From: Terebella lapidaria
Taxonomy: Eukaryota > Annelida > Polychaeta > Terebellida > Terebellidae
Assembly (NCBI GenBank): GCA_949152475.1
Contig: OX424560.1
Location: 41,472,219 to 41,536,218, forward strand
Length of the DNA stretch: 64,000 bases
Reading direction: 5' to 3'
The stretch's first letter is position 1. Each line of letters begins with the position of its first letter. Under the pieces are notes generated by a model that saw nothing but the letters and a program-made list of their open reading frames with translations, did no database searches and was not told the origin of the DNA. Position numbers and translations under genes: made by a program. Below are positions 23,131 through 34,916 of the stretch, one piece after another.

Positions 23131-25050
23131 CTGCAGCCATGATCTGGGATTCTGGTCGGACTGCACTGTGAATGTGCAACACTAGCTTGGATAATGGATT
23201 TCTGGGAGTTTTAATGCATGATGTATCGGAAAATTGTGTAGTGACCATAGTCATCTCTTCTACACGGCATATAAAATACTTTGGAAACTTTCGTGAAGCT
23301 ATCTGTAGAGGCCTACATTGAGCAGATTCTCAGAGATTTAAGTTTTCAATTTTGAAGTAGGTCTATAGGCCTTCATAGATTAAGATCACAAATGACACGG
23401 ATATTCCCTCACGAGTGATGTCCCTCAAAAGTAGCCTATGCATGGACATTTTACATTTCGGACGTTTCACATATCGACTCTCCAATCAATTTACCCACCC
23501 ACTACCGTAGGTTTATATAACTAGCACGGAACTAAAGTTTCCATCTTGTACCCATACGGTCCCTCTTCGATATGAATGTAGGCCTACACCATACACTTCC
23601 CAATTTGACTCATTATCATACCACGTAACAACGAATACTCCAACTGATTGAGATTGGCTTTGTTCAGGATGTCTTCAAAGAATAACTATTCAAATTGTGG
23701 AATTACGGGCAATTTTGAAATGGTCCATGAAGTTCAAAGTTGGTTTGAAATATATAGTCTATTGTTACACATAGTTTTATTAATAAAAGAAGAACTATTT
23801 GTAACCTTAGAAATAGTCCCTCTATATTTCCTTGGTGTTACACTATTCTATCCACGCTATACTGATAGCACAGGTGTATGCTTTTAAATGACGTGAATGG
23901 TTTTAATAAACTATTTTCATGAATTATTTTCATGGATCATTCAATCCATTTACACCGCTCATCGAATATATTCGAATCAGCAAGAAATAGGAACCAACAT
24001 ATTTGCATATAGGCTGACTCTCTACCGTTGTGACAGAACCAACACAACCAGCCTACTTTATTTATGTATCACTGTTACAAGTATGATATCCCAATCTCAA
24101 GATAACACTCGCCAATTCACACGAACAATGAGTGAAATAAATCAACACTTTTCATGTAATCGTAAATGACACCCCATTACCATTGTTGGGCGCTATTTGG
24201 TTTCAGTCACGAGCCGTTTCAGTCATGGATATGCCTACTGGAGTCAAATAAAAGATTGTTTTTTGAAACATTGCGCAAAAATCGGTAATGAGAAGTCTGG
24301 AAGTGATACCGGGCAGGATAATTTACTACAGATCGATATTCAATTGAATACAAGAGTAATGGGCCTTGGTGTCATTGGTAGCGAACAATCATACGGATGG
24401 CGAGTCTTTGACCATGCATGAGCAAGACTCGAAAACCGTTAATTTATGTTCAATGGGGGAAATTTTCATCCCTCAATACACCGCGAACATGGATAAAACT
24501 TGTTTGTCGCGCGTGTTACAACAACTCTAGGCACTTTCCTCCTGGCCTTGACGGACATCTCCGTCCTCTCAACATGCTTGATGGACAGTTCATGCCGGAT
24601 AGAGAGGTTTGTACACAACCGAAGTGGTCAGTGTTGACTGGGCGGTGACCAGGGATGCGAACCCCCCAATCTCCCCCCACCTCGTCACCTGTCCCCAAGG
24701 GGCCGGTGCCGGATATCACAGTTCATCAAAACAGCCGGATCGATCACCAAACCATCGATCACCAATCGACTGGAAATTAAACAGTCCTTTTCAGAGGTTT
24801 CATTTGGGAGTGCGGCGATAGTTTCTAGGATACTGTCGTCAGTGCGTTAAACAGCACGACTTCTATCCATGTATGATGCGAGTGACTGCACGTAGCGCGC
24901 ACTCAGGAGTTATCGTAAAGCAAAAGTCATTTATTGAACTTGATACCTACAGGAATGTAATTGGATAAAAGTTTGAAGACATATACACTGTACACTTTGA
25001 CTGGGAAGATTCTAAGTTAGTTATCTGGAAGTGGACCTGACCTCTGAGTG
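23131..25050. other. Intergenic stretch upstream of the PAN-domain gene
   Basis: No recognisable protein or RNA gene. A TATA-like GGATAAAAGT lies at about 24962-24971, some 85 bp before the start codon of the downstream gene, and could be its promoter; this is a weak inference. Confidence 0.3.
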
Positions 25051-28000
25051 ATGTCTGTGGACGAGATGTTACTGGGGTTTGTTGCCATGGTGACGGCTGT
25101 GGGGGGACAGGGCACGTTTCACGAGGTGCAGGTTGTCCCTGGCGACATGTTGCCAGTGGGTATGACCCCGTACACAGAGACAACCGCTCGCTACATGGAG
25201 CTCTGCGCTCTACTCTGTCTCCAGGACAGACTCAACTGTGGGTACGTCTCCGGAATGTCTTTATTGTACAAAATATGAATTTAAAGGAAGGTAGTCAATT
25301 TTTTTTTGTAAATCGCAAATCAAAACCAGGCTTTGTTAAATGAGTAATTACTTGCTATAAGTCGTGTGAGGATTTAGGCATATGTGTACGTTATTCATGT
25401 TGGTTTCTGTTACTTATGCTGCGTTCCATTCATGTCGTGTAAACAGTGATCATCACGAGTTGCCCAGTAGTAAAAACCGTTCCATTCACGATTTCTCATT
25501 TGCACAAGTCGTGAAGTAGGTTTTGTCTTGCGCAGGATGGTCTTGAACAATATTTCTTGTGCATTTTTTTCTGATTGTTTCCACAACTCCATAGAAATCC
25601 GCAGACAACAGGACCAAGCAGCCAGAGTCGCCAGACAGCTGTGTTCATCAACGATGTCTTCATAGACTGTTGCTGTATTTGATACACTCAGACACGTCTG
25701 AGGCAAAACATCTTGCGCGCAGGAAGAACCGTGCCCACACAACCGCGATGGAATCTCCGAGTAGTCGTGATTGGAAGCCAGACATGGTTCAAATACTTTA
25801 TGAAAGTATTTAAATACAAATACTTCCAATTGGGTCAAATACAAATACAAATACTTTTTCAAAGCAGATTATTCAAATACAAGTACAAATACTTTGAAAA
25901 GTATTTCAAATACAAATACTTTCTTGAATCAAACAATCACAGCAATTATGCAGCCATATAACACAGTCAGATAGGACTAGACTACCATCAGAACATTGAA
26001 CATTTGAATCACATGACATCCACTCACATTCACACACATGATTTGTGACCATACAGTACAGGTTCATGTTGTTGCTAGGTTACTTATCACTGCTGTTGCA
26101 GCGAACAAACATCAAACGTTCAAAAGTATTTTCTGGGAGGCGGCACCTTTCTGGACAGAATACCTTTCCAGCAATGCTGAACAGTCTCTCGACCGGTGCA
26201 GATGATGCAGGGATGCATAGGTAGTTTGGAGCAAGTTTCGCCACTGATGGGTACTTGCACTGATTGCTTTACCAAAATTGAAGTGGATCAGAGTCCTCTG
26301 TTTGACAGGGGGTTGACAGGTAGTCGGTGATATCAGCCTCCAGATCAGGTGATTGAGCTGTGGTGTTGGACGAGGTGCTCTCAATTAGGCTGCTGAAAAA
26401 AAACCTTCCCACCTTTTCGCTGGTGGTTCATTTGTTCAGCGGAGGCTGTGATCACAACAGAACGGGGGAGAGCGGACAAGGCGCTGGCTTTCAGTTTAGC
26501 TTTATTGACGGCAAATTCTGCAGTTGTGCACCACTGTAGCTTGAAACGAGGGTCCAGCGCCGAGGCTGTCAGGAAAGCTTCTTTTGTTTCGTAGACAGAT
26601 AGGCGTCTTTGAACAGAATCCCTCAGCGTTGCCACAAACTTCGATTTGTATTTCTCACTAAGATTCTACATCTCTGCTTTGAGAATCCTCACACACGGAA
26701 CAACCATGCTGCCAGTGACAACACAGTCACCTTGGACACAGTGAGTGGCACTTTCGAAGGGTGTCAAAATATCCACAAAGTCGCTCACAATTGACCGGTC
26801 ATAAGCTGACAGTTGGTGTTGGGTATCCAAGGAGCGCAGTTTTTCCTCAGCGACTCGCAGCACTGAGCGTACCATGGTCAGCTGTGAGTTCCATCGTGTG
26901 CTGTTAGCGGCTTGTAGTCGCTTCTCAGACTCGAGGATCTCAGAAGCATTAATTGATTTCCTCACATGTGACACGATACCGTCTGCTTTTGCCAGGACTT
27001 TGTTTATATTCCTGCCTGTTTGAAGCCATCCTTGATGACCAGCTGCAATGTGTGGGCAAAGCAGGAAACATGCCCACTGATGTGGTCGCACACAGCGCTG
27101 TCATGTGTTTCAGCTATGAGGTCACTCTCGTCATCAGTGTCGGAATCCGAGCTGTTGCCTGAGTTGCTGTCATCCGTACATGTAGTCGCAGTTGTGTCAC
27201 GCTGTGTTGGGGCGATATGCTCAAAGCGAGTGACACTAAATGCTTTTATCATGTTGGATGCGTTGTCTGTCACCACGTGGGAAATCTTTTCTGTCAGGTT
27301 AAAGTTGACTTTGACAGTTTCGAACTGCTCAGATATAGCATCTCCTGTGTGTTATCCTCGGAATCCGCTGCAAGCTAACACGACAGAGTGTAAAACCCAT
27401 TCAACTATAAAGTGTCCAGTTACTCCGTAATAGCTGCGCATCTGTCTAGTGACAAATAGAACAAAAGACCAACATCGCCAGAGAAGGAGCGACCTGCTCA
27501 CCAACTGCTCACGATGGCACTGCGGGGCAATAACTTGTGAGTTATATGTTGAATCGCGACTGGAGGAGTGGTCAGTTCGGAAACACGACCGAGTGCCCGC
27601 TCTTGGTATTTTAGGCTCCTTGTACCGGACCACAGATCAATTGTTGCACATATTTTGTTAGCAGCACGCATGCGTTCCATGACATCTTTCTCAATCTCAC
27701 TTGATTTGTATGACAAAAGTTTCCGACTTAGATGAGACCAGCTTGGAACTCTGTACCGCGGATCAAACTTGTGCAGCATTTTGCGGAACCTTCCAGACTC
27801 ACCAGCGATGAACATGACCACGTTGTCTGTAAGCTCAGTCTGTCGCTGGTCATTCAGGCTGTACTTCTTGGGTCCCGTTAAGGGGCCGGTCATTATTTAT
27901 CAGGTGGGGGGTTGGGTAAAAACTGGGGGGGGGGGGGTCACACTTTCATTTTCAACATTATTGGGGGGTCATACTTTTATTTTCGATGGGACTGGGGGGG

Positions 28001-31000
28001 TCAGAGTTTGAAATTGAGTTATTTTGAGAAAATCTGAATGGTAAAATAGTTAAATAATTAGGTGGAAACAATCCACTCAATATCAGTACATGGACTGATT
28101 GGAGTATGCGATGGAATTTCATAACATTTTCAGTAAAACCATAATCTCACTGAAACCGGATCCTGCAGAGGACTACCCAGGAACACCAACATCAAGAGAT
28201 GCCGCAATCCGTGTGCATCAGGGCTCAAAATTTATAATTTTATCCAGGAGCCAATGGCTCCTATTTCACTCCTATTCAACAATTTTTAGGAGCCAGTTGG
28301 CTCCTAGAAGCATATTTCAATATTACTTTACAGATTTTCATCAGCCAATTGGCTCGTGAGCTCTATTGCCTGAGAGCAAATCTGAAGTATTATGAACCTA
28401 TGGCTACCCGCAAGTGGCAATTTTGAGTCCTGATGTGCACTGATCAACGCTCATCACTCAGATTGAAACATTCTCACCAAGAATCAACTTTGGACCTAAC
28501 GGAAAAGCACTGCAGCAGAACACGGTGCCAGCAAGGACGAACCCAGATCAGCAGGGTCCTGTCACAAACAAACCACGGATCAACCAGTCCATACCACCCT
28601 ACGCAACATATCATCCCTTCCGATGAACCCAAACTAGCATGTCAGAACCACAGACCGGTTTTTCACTCAAAATTTTGTCAACACATGACCCCACTGAAGA
28701 TATTCCCCGAAGACCTCAGGACTACATGTATCACAAACCACCATGTAAAAGACATGGACCTTTCCACACAGAATGGCAAAATAGTCCTGGATCGCCCCAG
28801 ATGACCCGGGTAGTGAAGCTGACTCACATGATTTGGGTGGTGACAGAACATTATGAACCCATCATAGAGCCAACACAGACCTGATTCAAGACTAGAAAAA
28901 AACAGTTCTGAATGGCCTGATTCACCAATTCTTCCCTGCTCATCAATGATATGTGGAAGAGCCCTGTATTTATTGCGAGTTCGTTAGGGTGTCCAGTTAG
29001 TCCGTGAGGGTTTTCATACATTTTTCTCCATTCCATCAAAATTTTCGAAATCAAGGAATCAACTGAATGGTCTTTGGCCTAGGTCTCGAGTGTTTCAAGT
29101 GGGCTCCGAAACGATGGGATGTGTAGTTTAAATTTTGCCATCAAACACCTGTCATAATTAAGTGCCCACATATAGTATGCATACCAGTAATAGTTGTTGT
29201 AATGGCATTCACACTTGAACATGTTGAAGCGAAGGAATGGTGGATACACGAAGAGCACAAATCATGATATTCATTGACCTTATGGCATCATAAATTTGCG
29301 ACAAAAAACACAATTGTTTCAATAGAAATGTAAATAAAGCGTAAGAAGCATTTAAGTATCATATATATTAAGACACCGGCGCCTTATAATTGTCATCAAT
29401 TGTGAAGCATAGCCTTTTACAAGGGGATTGGGGGGGTCATACTTTTATTTTGGATCTTGGTGGGGGGGGGTCATAGATTGGTTTTCGATATCGGTGGGGG
29501 GGGGGGGTCAAACTTTGAAATCTCATTTCTCGGAAAAAAATATCCAACCCCCCTACCCAGTAAATATTGACCGGCCCCTAAAGCTGAGGCAATTGTTGGT
29601 TGACTGGTGCGACTGTTGTCTGTTGCCAATCGTGGTGTAGCTCGTAGCTCATCAAAAAGAGTCATGTGTTTCCTCTGAAGTAAATTATTGAAATATCTTA
29701 TACTTTGATTTTTCTAACTCGTTTACACTGATTTTCGCTGATATTTTTGCGATGCTGAACGGTATCGTTCTATAACTTGGCATACTTCACCTGGGAGTCG
29801 AACGGCAATATTCTACCGAATTACAGGTTTCTATCGCGAAAATTGAAAAAGTTGGCAATCTACCCGAATGATAAATTTAGCCCTGTCATTCAAATTCTGG
29901 GTCCGCACACAATTTTGTGCATTTGCTCGATTTTGTAGCAGTGCAATCTCTCGAAATCAACATGTTTGTGTAGAAAACACCCCCAATGTGATTTCTGGTC
30001 CAAAATAACAATAATATTTTGAATCCTGATGGATGTAAACAGGACCAAATCTTCGAATATGCTCAGATTCTCCAGATCCCGTTCTGGGCTGAAATTTAAC
30101 ATTGGGTTAGATTGCCAACTTCTTCAAATTTTGCGATAGAAGTCTGAAATTTGGTAGGAAATTGCCGTTTGGCTCCCAGATGGATTGTGCCAAATAGTAG
30201 AACGACTATATTCAGCATCGTGGAAATATCGTCCAAAACCAGTGTAAACAAGTTAGAAAAATCAGAGTATAGTATATTACAAATAAAAGCTCCCTTAAGT
30301 TAATTGATCTACTCTATTATATTTAAAAATGAAACACGTCGATGTTCTAGTGACAAAGTGTTTAATAATGTACACTACTGTAATAATAATAAGAAAAAAT
30401 AATAAATGTAAGATAACTACCTGAAGATGAAGAATCAAGTTGGAGGTCGCTTTAGTTGAAGCAGAAATTGGCCTTTTGCACTGCTTTGAATGTGCCTTGT
30501 ACATTCTCTGGCACAAAATATTTATCCTTTGTGTTGTATGTGATTATTCCTTTGTGAAACACGTATCAAAAATTCCCTTGTGCACAAGTCAAGAATAAAA
30601 ATTCCGTGACCATGAGCATGATGAGCATGATTTTGACACAAACACACATATATTTTTTCAATCATACAAATGTCCAGGATCATTAGTATTGTGTATCCTG
30701 ATTGGTTGATCAAGTTTACTATTAGTACACTGGATCTGGATTGGTTGATCAGTATCATTATTAGTAGACTGGATCCAGATTGGGTGATGAATTCCATTAT
30801 CAGATCTAGTACAATACATCTGGATTGGTTGATCAGTTCCATGTCACACTGTCAGGTACATGTTTTCACAAATCAGGCACAAAAGTTTTGTGTCTTATCA
30901 AGGGCCAGCATCAGCTACATTGTACAAACTGTAATTCATAAACATTGAACACTTCAATCAGGAGGACATGCTTTCAAATCCTACCCCTGCCCCCCCCCCC

Positions 31001-34000
31001 AACCCCTTGGATATCCTATTGGATGAATTCCTTACCGAACAAAATCTGTAAATTTCTGTTTATGACACAAGTACAAATAATGAAGATATAATCTTCCCCA
31101 GTCCTCTATGGGTCATCAAAGGCCTCCTTACTGTGAACACAGGGCACAACACCATACTGGGCATTATTTGCTTTACTCCAGCTGCCCAGGTCACCCAGAG
31201 CATGGGCAGATTCATTGACCTCATTCAATCCAAATCAACCATTGTATTTACAAAAGTATTTGAAATTTATTTGAATTTTTAAATACTTTTTCAATGTATT
31301 TAAATACAAATACTTTAGTTTTCAGAATGTCAAATACAAATACTTTCGGAAAGTATTTAAATACTTTGAAATACAAATACAAATGTATTTGAACACATGT
31401 CTGTTGGAACTGTTGGGAGCGATTTCATGCCATCAGCAAAGAGCTACAGAAGCTACGCAAGATCGTGCATCAAGATAATTTGCAGAAATCACTAGGAATA
31501 TCGCACCGTATCGCAAATAGAGTGACTATTCTACTTGGAAAGCTGGAATAAAAACAAAACTGCAGGTCCCGACGGATTGCCAGCACGCTTTCTGAAGGAA
31601 ATGGCCGCACCTGTCAGTAGCATATTGACCTTCATCTTCCAGCAAACCCTGGGTCAAGCCCTGGATGTGTCCCTGCTGACTGGAGGACTGCGCATGTGGC
31701 ACCTCTTTTCAAGAAAGGAGAAAGAGGCAAGCCATCGAACTACTGGCCAGTTTCACTCACCTCCATTGTATGCAAGGCAATGGATATCATTGTGAGCCAG
31801 CATATCACTGTGAGCCAGATGATGGACCACCTGGACAATCATAATGCCCTCAACCCAAACCAACATGGTTTCTGCGGTTAGCACTCATGTAAAGCTTACC
31901 ATTACACTGTACGACTAGGCATCAGCTCTGGATCAAAAGAAACAAGTGGACCTAGCAATACTGGTCTTCAGTAAGGCCTTTGATCGAGTGTCCCACTCCA
32001 GACTCTTGACCAAGCTGAGTCACTATGGTGTTGTTGGCAGCACCAGAAGCTGGATAGCGTCTTTAGTATGTGACAGAAAGAAGCGTGGATGGTGAGACAT
32101 CAAAGGAGTGTGAAGCCTTGTCCGGTGTACCACAAGGCTCGGTGCTTGGACCCAACCTCTTCCTCATTTTCATCAACGACATATCAACAGACCTGAAATG
32201 CACTACATGACTGTTTGCAGACGATTGCCTTACATATCATGAAATCAATTTATCAACGGATGCAGCAAATCTCCTGCAAGCGTTGGCAGATGAGCTTCAA
32301 CACAGACAAGTGTTGCATCATGCGAGTCACCTTGACCAAGAAGCATTTCATCACCAACAAATATTACATGAATGGTAAAGAACTCTAACCCATCTCAGAT
32401 CAACCATATCTGGGAATATCCATCACATAACAAACTCTCCTGGGATTCCCACATCAACAACACCAGATCAAAGGCCCGCAAGGTACTTGGCTTCCTCCGA
32501 TGAAACCTCTTCAGATGCACCTAGGAGATCAAGCAGCGAGCCTACTTCATCATGGTCCGCCCTGTCCTGGAGTATTGTTCGGTGATATGGTCATGCCAAC
32601 CAAGTAAACCGAATAAAGGGAGTAAATCGTCAGGCAGCAAGGTTAGTAGCCAGGAGGCCGTACAGACGCAGCTCCCCGGACAGTATCACAGCCATCCTCG
32701 AGAACCTCGGATGGAAATCACTAGAGCAGCTTCGGCAGCGTTCACGCCTAATTTCATTCTACAAGATGGTTAATGGCAGCGTCTCAATCCCCAAAAATAC
32801 TATTCTGTACCAAAGCCACCCAGCAACACCAGATGCTCCAAATCTGTTCAGTTTGTCCAGCAACGGAGCCGGATACACATCCTCCGGACCAGAGATCCTT
32901 CGTCCTAGCCACCACCAGCATGTGGAATCAGTTGCCAGATGAAGTGGCTACAACCCCCTCTGCTGCAGTATTCAAGCAGAGGCTGGCCGTGATGAAGTAG
33001 TGGAAAACCCGAACATGTAAATAGCACTGTAGATAGCGAGGCACTTTTCCTGTTCCGTTCGTGCACCAACATGCACACCTTGACATAGTAAGAGGCGCCG
33101 TCGAGTATTGGACAGATACAGATACAGACATGTGAAGGTGCATGCATTTAGGATGTATTGCTAATAATATATTGGTGAATGGTCGTTGTTGTGCTGTCAC
33201 TCCAGCAGTTGACGCATTGTGTGAGGATTGTAGTTTAGTGTACATGTGAGTGTGAGGGTTCTGCTGTAAAGTAGCAATTGGCTGAATAGAATAGATACAC
33301 ATAATAAATAGACTTTGTCAATTTTATTACGTATTTACGGACCGTGACTGCCAGGTGTGAACATATATTTAAGTGGAGGCCACCACATAATTAAGTTTTC
33401 ACACCCTGCAGTATCAGGCCTCAACGGGCTTCCGTACGTATTCACATAATCGGAATCTTAAAAAAAAACTCTTCAAGGGGTACATGGGTCGATACATGTT
33501 CACAGTATATAATAATATGTAACCAACTGTGGTTGGCTCACATATTGGCCGATGAACCATGCACTGAATTCGTGAGTATAGGAAGAATGGTTGTGTTGCA
33601 GGACAATCAACTACCATTCTCTGACTGAGAGCTGTGAACTTCTGATGCCTCAGGCTGACTCCAGTTTTGACCCAGACATCCAGCGATACCTGGAGAGTGG
33701 AGCAATGGTCATGTTCCTCCAGACAAGTCAGGTGCAACTTTACTATGTGATCCACACTAGAATACCGTAATATATATCATAAAGTTTCAGTGTGTGCCGG
33801 ACCTATGTCGTGTAGGCTGTGAAGCGTGATGGGTCTAGATGAGTAATTAAGTTCCAAAAAAACAGTCCATTTGGCATCTCATTTCTCACACACTATGCTG
33901 TTTTGTGAATTTATTTCCAGAACGACGGACCATCTGACACAGTAAGATCGACGACAGGGTCCACGGAGTCGGACGCTCCCGGGGAGTCAACGACAGAATT

Positions 34001-34679
34001 CGAGCAGATGGGGGCTACAACACACCAGCTGGGGACCACAACAGATACAGACACATCCACGGTAGAAATTCAGACAACTGGCGCTGATCAAGTCTCGGAG
34101 AAGTTGACATCAGAGTCTCTGAGTACCATGACCACGACGCTCTTCGCGTCAACTGTGACAACTGTACCTTTCGTACCCACAACCAACCCGGGCCAGACAA
34201 CTGTGCCTTTCGTGCCCCCGACCACACCGGGACTGGCCACTGAGGGCCCGAACCTGTGGAGAGCTTCTGGAGACGCCGGGAACTCGGACATAGATTGTAC
34301 ATTCGAGTCGTCAATGGAGTTCCCGACTGACGGAGATAGGGTCGAAATGCCGACAGGCGGTAGGTATTGGAGGTAGAGGGATAGTTATTCTCTATCGATG
34401 CCGCACAAAAGAGTTTTCAGTTTATTGGATCTCCCAGACAGGTCTATCCTGACAGACTACCGTCTCGTTTTTATGTGTTTGCCAGAGTGTTGTGCCAGCG
34501 AGAATGCTGATGGAGGGGTTAAGTGTCACGCCACCCCCTGGCCTTGCTGTAAGGCTGAGAGATGCACCCAACCCTGTCCCTGTCAGCCCAAGAAATCCTG
34601 TCGATGCGGCCGAGATACCGGTCCCGGGTTCTCTGATCAGGAGGCTGGAGACAGACAGCTGAAGTGCGAGCTGGGCTGA
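25051..34679 (+). CDS. Secreted PAN/apple-like, Thr-rich, Cys-rich-tail protein (four exons)
   Basis: Exons 25051-25241, 33602-33731, 33921-34359 and 34486-34679 join in frame through GT-AG introns to give about 318 residues ending in TGA. The first ATG gives a short hydrophobic, signal-like start (MLLGFVAMVTAVGG). A PAN/apple-like block then spans exons 1-2 with the Cys pattern CALLCLQDRLNC ... SCELLMPQ. Exon 3 is a Thr/Ser/Pro-rich, mucin-like stretch with a tandem pair, TTVPFVPTT and TTVPFVPPTT, likely O-glycosylated. Exon 4 ends in a Cys-rich tail (ECCASENADGGVKC ... CCKAERCTQPCPCQPKKSC). No transmembrane segment is visible, so secretion is likely. AATAAA follows the stop by about 100 bp. 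The 8.4-kb first intron is packed with transposons. Family name and function are not recognised; a carbohydrate- or protein-binding role is inference from PAN domains. Confidence 0.8.
25420..25778. other. Unassigned repeat-like segment in intron 1
   Basis: Starts GCTGCGTTCCATTCATGTCG and contains a second GTTCCATTCACGA. It has the look of a transposon end and the minus strand is open, but no family is recognised. Confidence 0.25.
26130..27880 (-). pseudogene. hAT-family transposase, broken (ZBED/hAT-C type)
   Basis: Minus-strand pieces in order: SWSHLSRKLLSYKSSEIEKD (27880-27500), then VVTDNASNMIKAF with CFAHTLQLVIKDG (27280-27000). Next come ANSTRWNSQLTMVRSVLRV (27000-26670), TASALDPRFKLQWC (26600-26400), and the hAT-C dimerisation block KYPSVAKLAPNYLCIPASSA followed by PVERLFSIAGKV and a RCRLP remnant (26300-26130). 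The N terminus (MTLFDELRATPRLATDNSRT) lies at 29665-29580, separated by the Harbinger-type insertion. Several frameshifts and stops interrupt the frame, so it is inactive. Confidence 0.85.
27882..29578 (+). mobile_element. Harbinger-type non-autonomous element, copy 1 (inside hAT transposase)
   Basis: The ends are GGGGCCGGTCATTATTTA and, inverted, GGGGCCGGTCAATATTTA, flanked on both sides by TAA, the 3-bp target duplication typical of PIF/Harbinger. G-rich blocks (TGGGGGGGTCATAC) line both subterminal regions. Removing it and one TAA rejoins the hAT transposase in frame. It contains a 214-bp hAT-type MITE. No transposase domain is recognised, but short open stretches are shared with the second copy. 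Confidence 0.8.
28219..28432. mobile_element. hAT-type MITE nested in Harbinger-type copy 1
   Basis: The ends are CAGGGCTCAAAATT and, inverted, CAGGACTCAAAATT; flanks GTGTGCAT and ATGTGCAC are a decayed 8-bp duplication (6 of 8). The interior has short hairpins AGGAGCCAATGGCTCC and AGGAGCCAGTTGGCTCCT. It occupies the same site as in copy 2. Confidence 0.7.
29701..30270. mobile_element. Non-autonomous TIR element, TA-type target site, copy B
   Basis: The left end TACTTTGATTTTTCTAACTC and the right end (reverse complement TATACTCTGATTTTTCTAAC) match the element at 8211-8633. It is longer and has no coding capacity. Confidence 0.65.
30695..30842. repeat. Short tandem repeat, about three units of 50-58 bp
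   Basis: Three diverged units carry GATTGGTTGATCA with CTGGATC or ATCTGGATT nearby. Located inside the hAT element, upstream of its right terminal repeats. Confidence 0.6.
31404..33005 (+). mobile_element. CR1/L2-like LINE, reverse transcriptase part, decayed and 5'-truncated
   Basis: RT motifs appear in order across shifting plus-strand frames: NKTAGPDGLPARFLKEMA (about 31540), PLFKKGERGKPSNYWPVSLT (31700), a palm stretch around FSKAFDRVSHSRLLTKLSHY (31965-32030), SGVPQGSVLGPNLF and FADDC-like residues (32120-32230), NLF/RKVLGFLR (32470-32510), VRPVLEYCSVIWSC (32550) and the terminal QLPDEVATTPSAAVFKQRL (32930). Multiple frameshifts and stops make it inactive. It lies in intron 1 of the PAN-domain gene. 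Confidence 0.85.
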
Positions 34680-34777
34680 ATGAGTACGTGTACATTGCAA
34701 ATCCTCCGCCAGCTGTTGTTGTTTGATGTTTGATTCATGTATTATTCATCACATGTAAACTATATTTTGCTATCGAT

Positions 34778-34783
34778 AATAAA
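34778..34783 (+). terminator. Poly(A) signal of the PAN-domain gene
   Basis: AATAAA 99 bp after the stop codon, in an AT-rich 3' UTR. Confidence 0.7.
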
Positions 34784-34916
34784 CATCATTTGATATTGTG
34801 AGTATGGTACTCTATTCATTCAGTCACAATCGCGAGAGTCACAGTCACTGACAATGAGCTTGTTCCTGTTCTAGTCGTTCAGGACAATTCTTATTTGTCG
34901 TTATCTGGGCTGCTTA

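Larger units (their letters stand above)
25779..31403 (-). mobile_element. hAT DNA transposon, decayed, carrying nested elements
   Basis: The ends are inverted: left CAGACATGGTTCAAATAC, right (reverse complement) CAGACATGTGTTCAAATAC. Both continue into arrays of AAATACAAATACTTT subterminal repeats (25790-25925 and 31240-31400). Flanks TTGGAAGC and TTGGAACT are compatible with a decayed 8-bp target-site duplication (6 of 8). Inside, on the minus strand, are pieces of a hAT transposase. The 5.6 kb shrinks to about 3.3 kb when the nested elements are discounted, a usual size for an autonomous hAT. Confidence 0.65.

Noticed and set aside
22756-23166. 136-codon minus frame with NGWHDVISWHV repeats
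   Set aside because: It is the translated 33-bp array, with no start context or homology.
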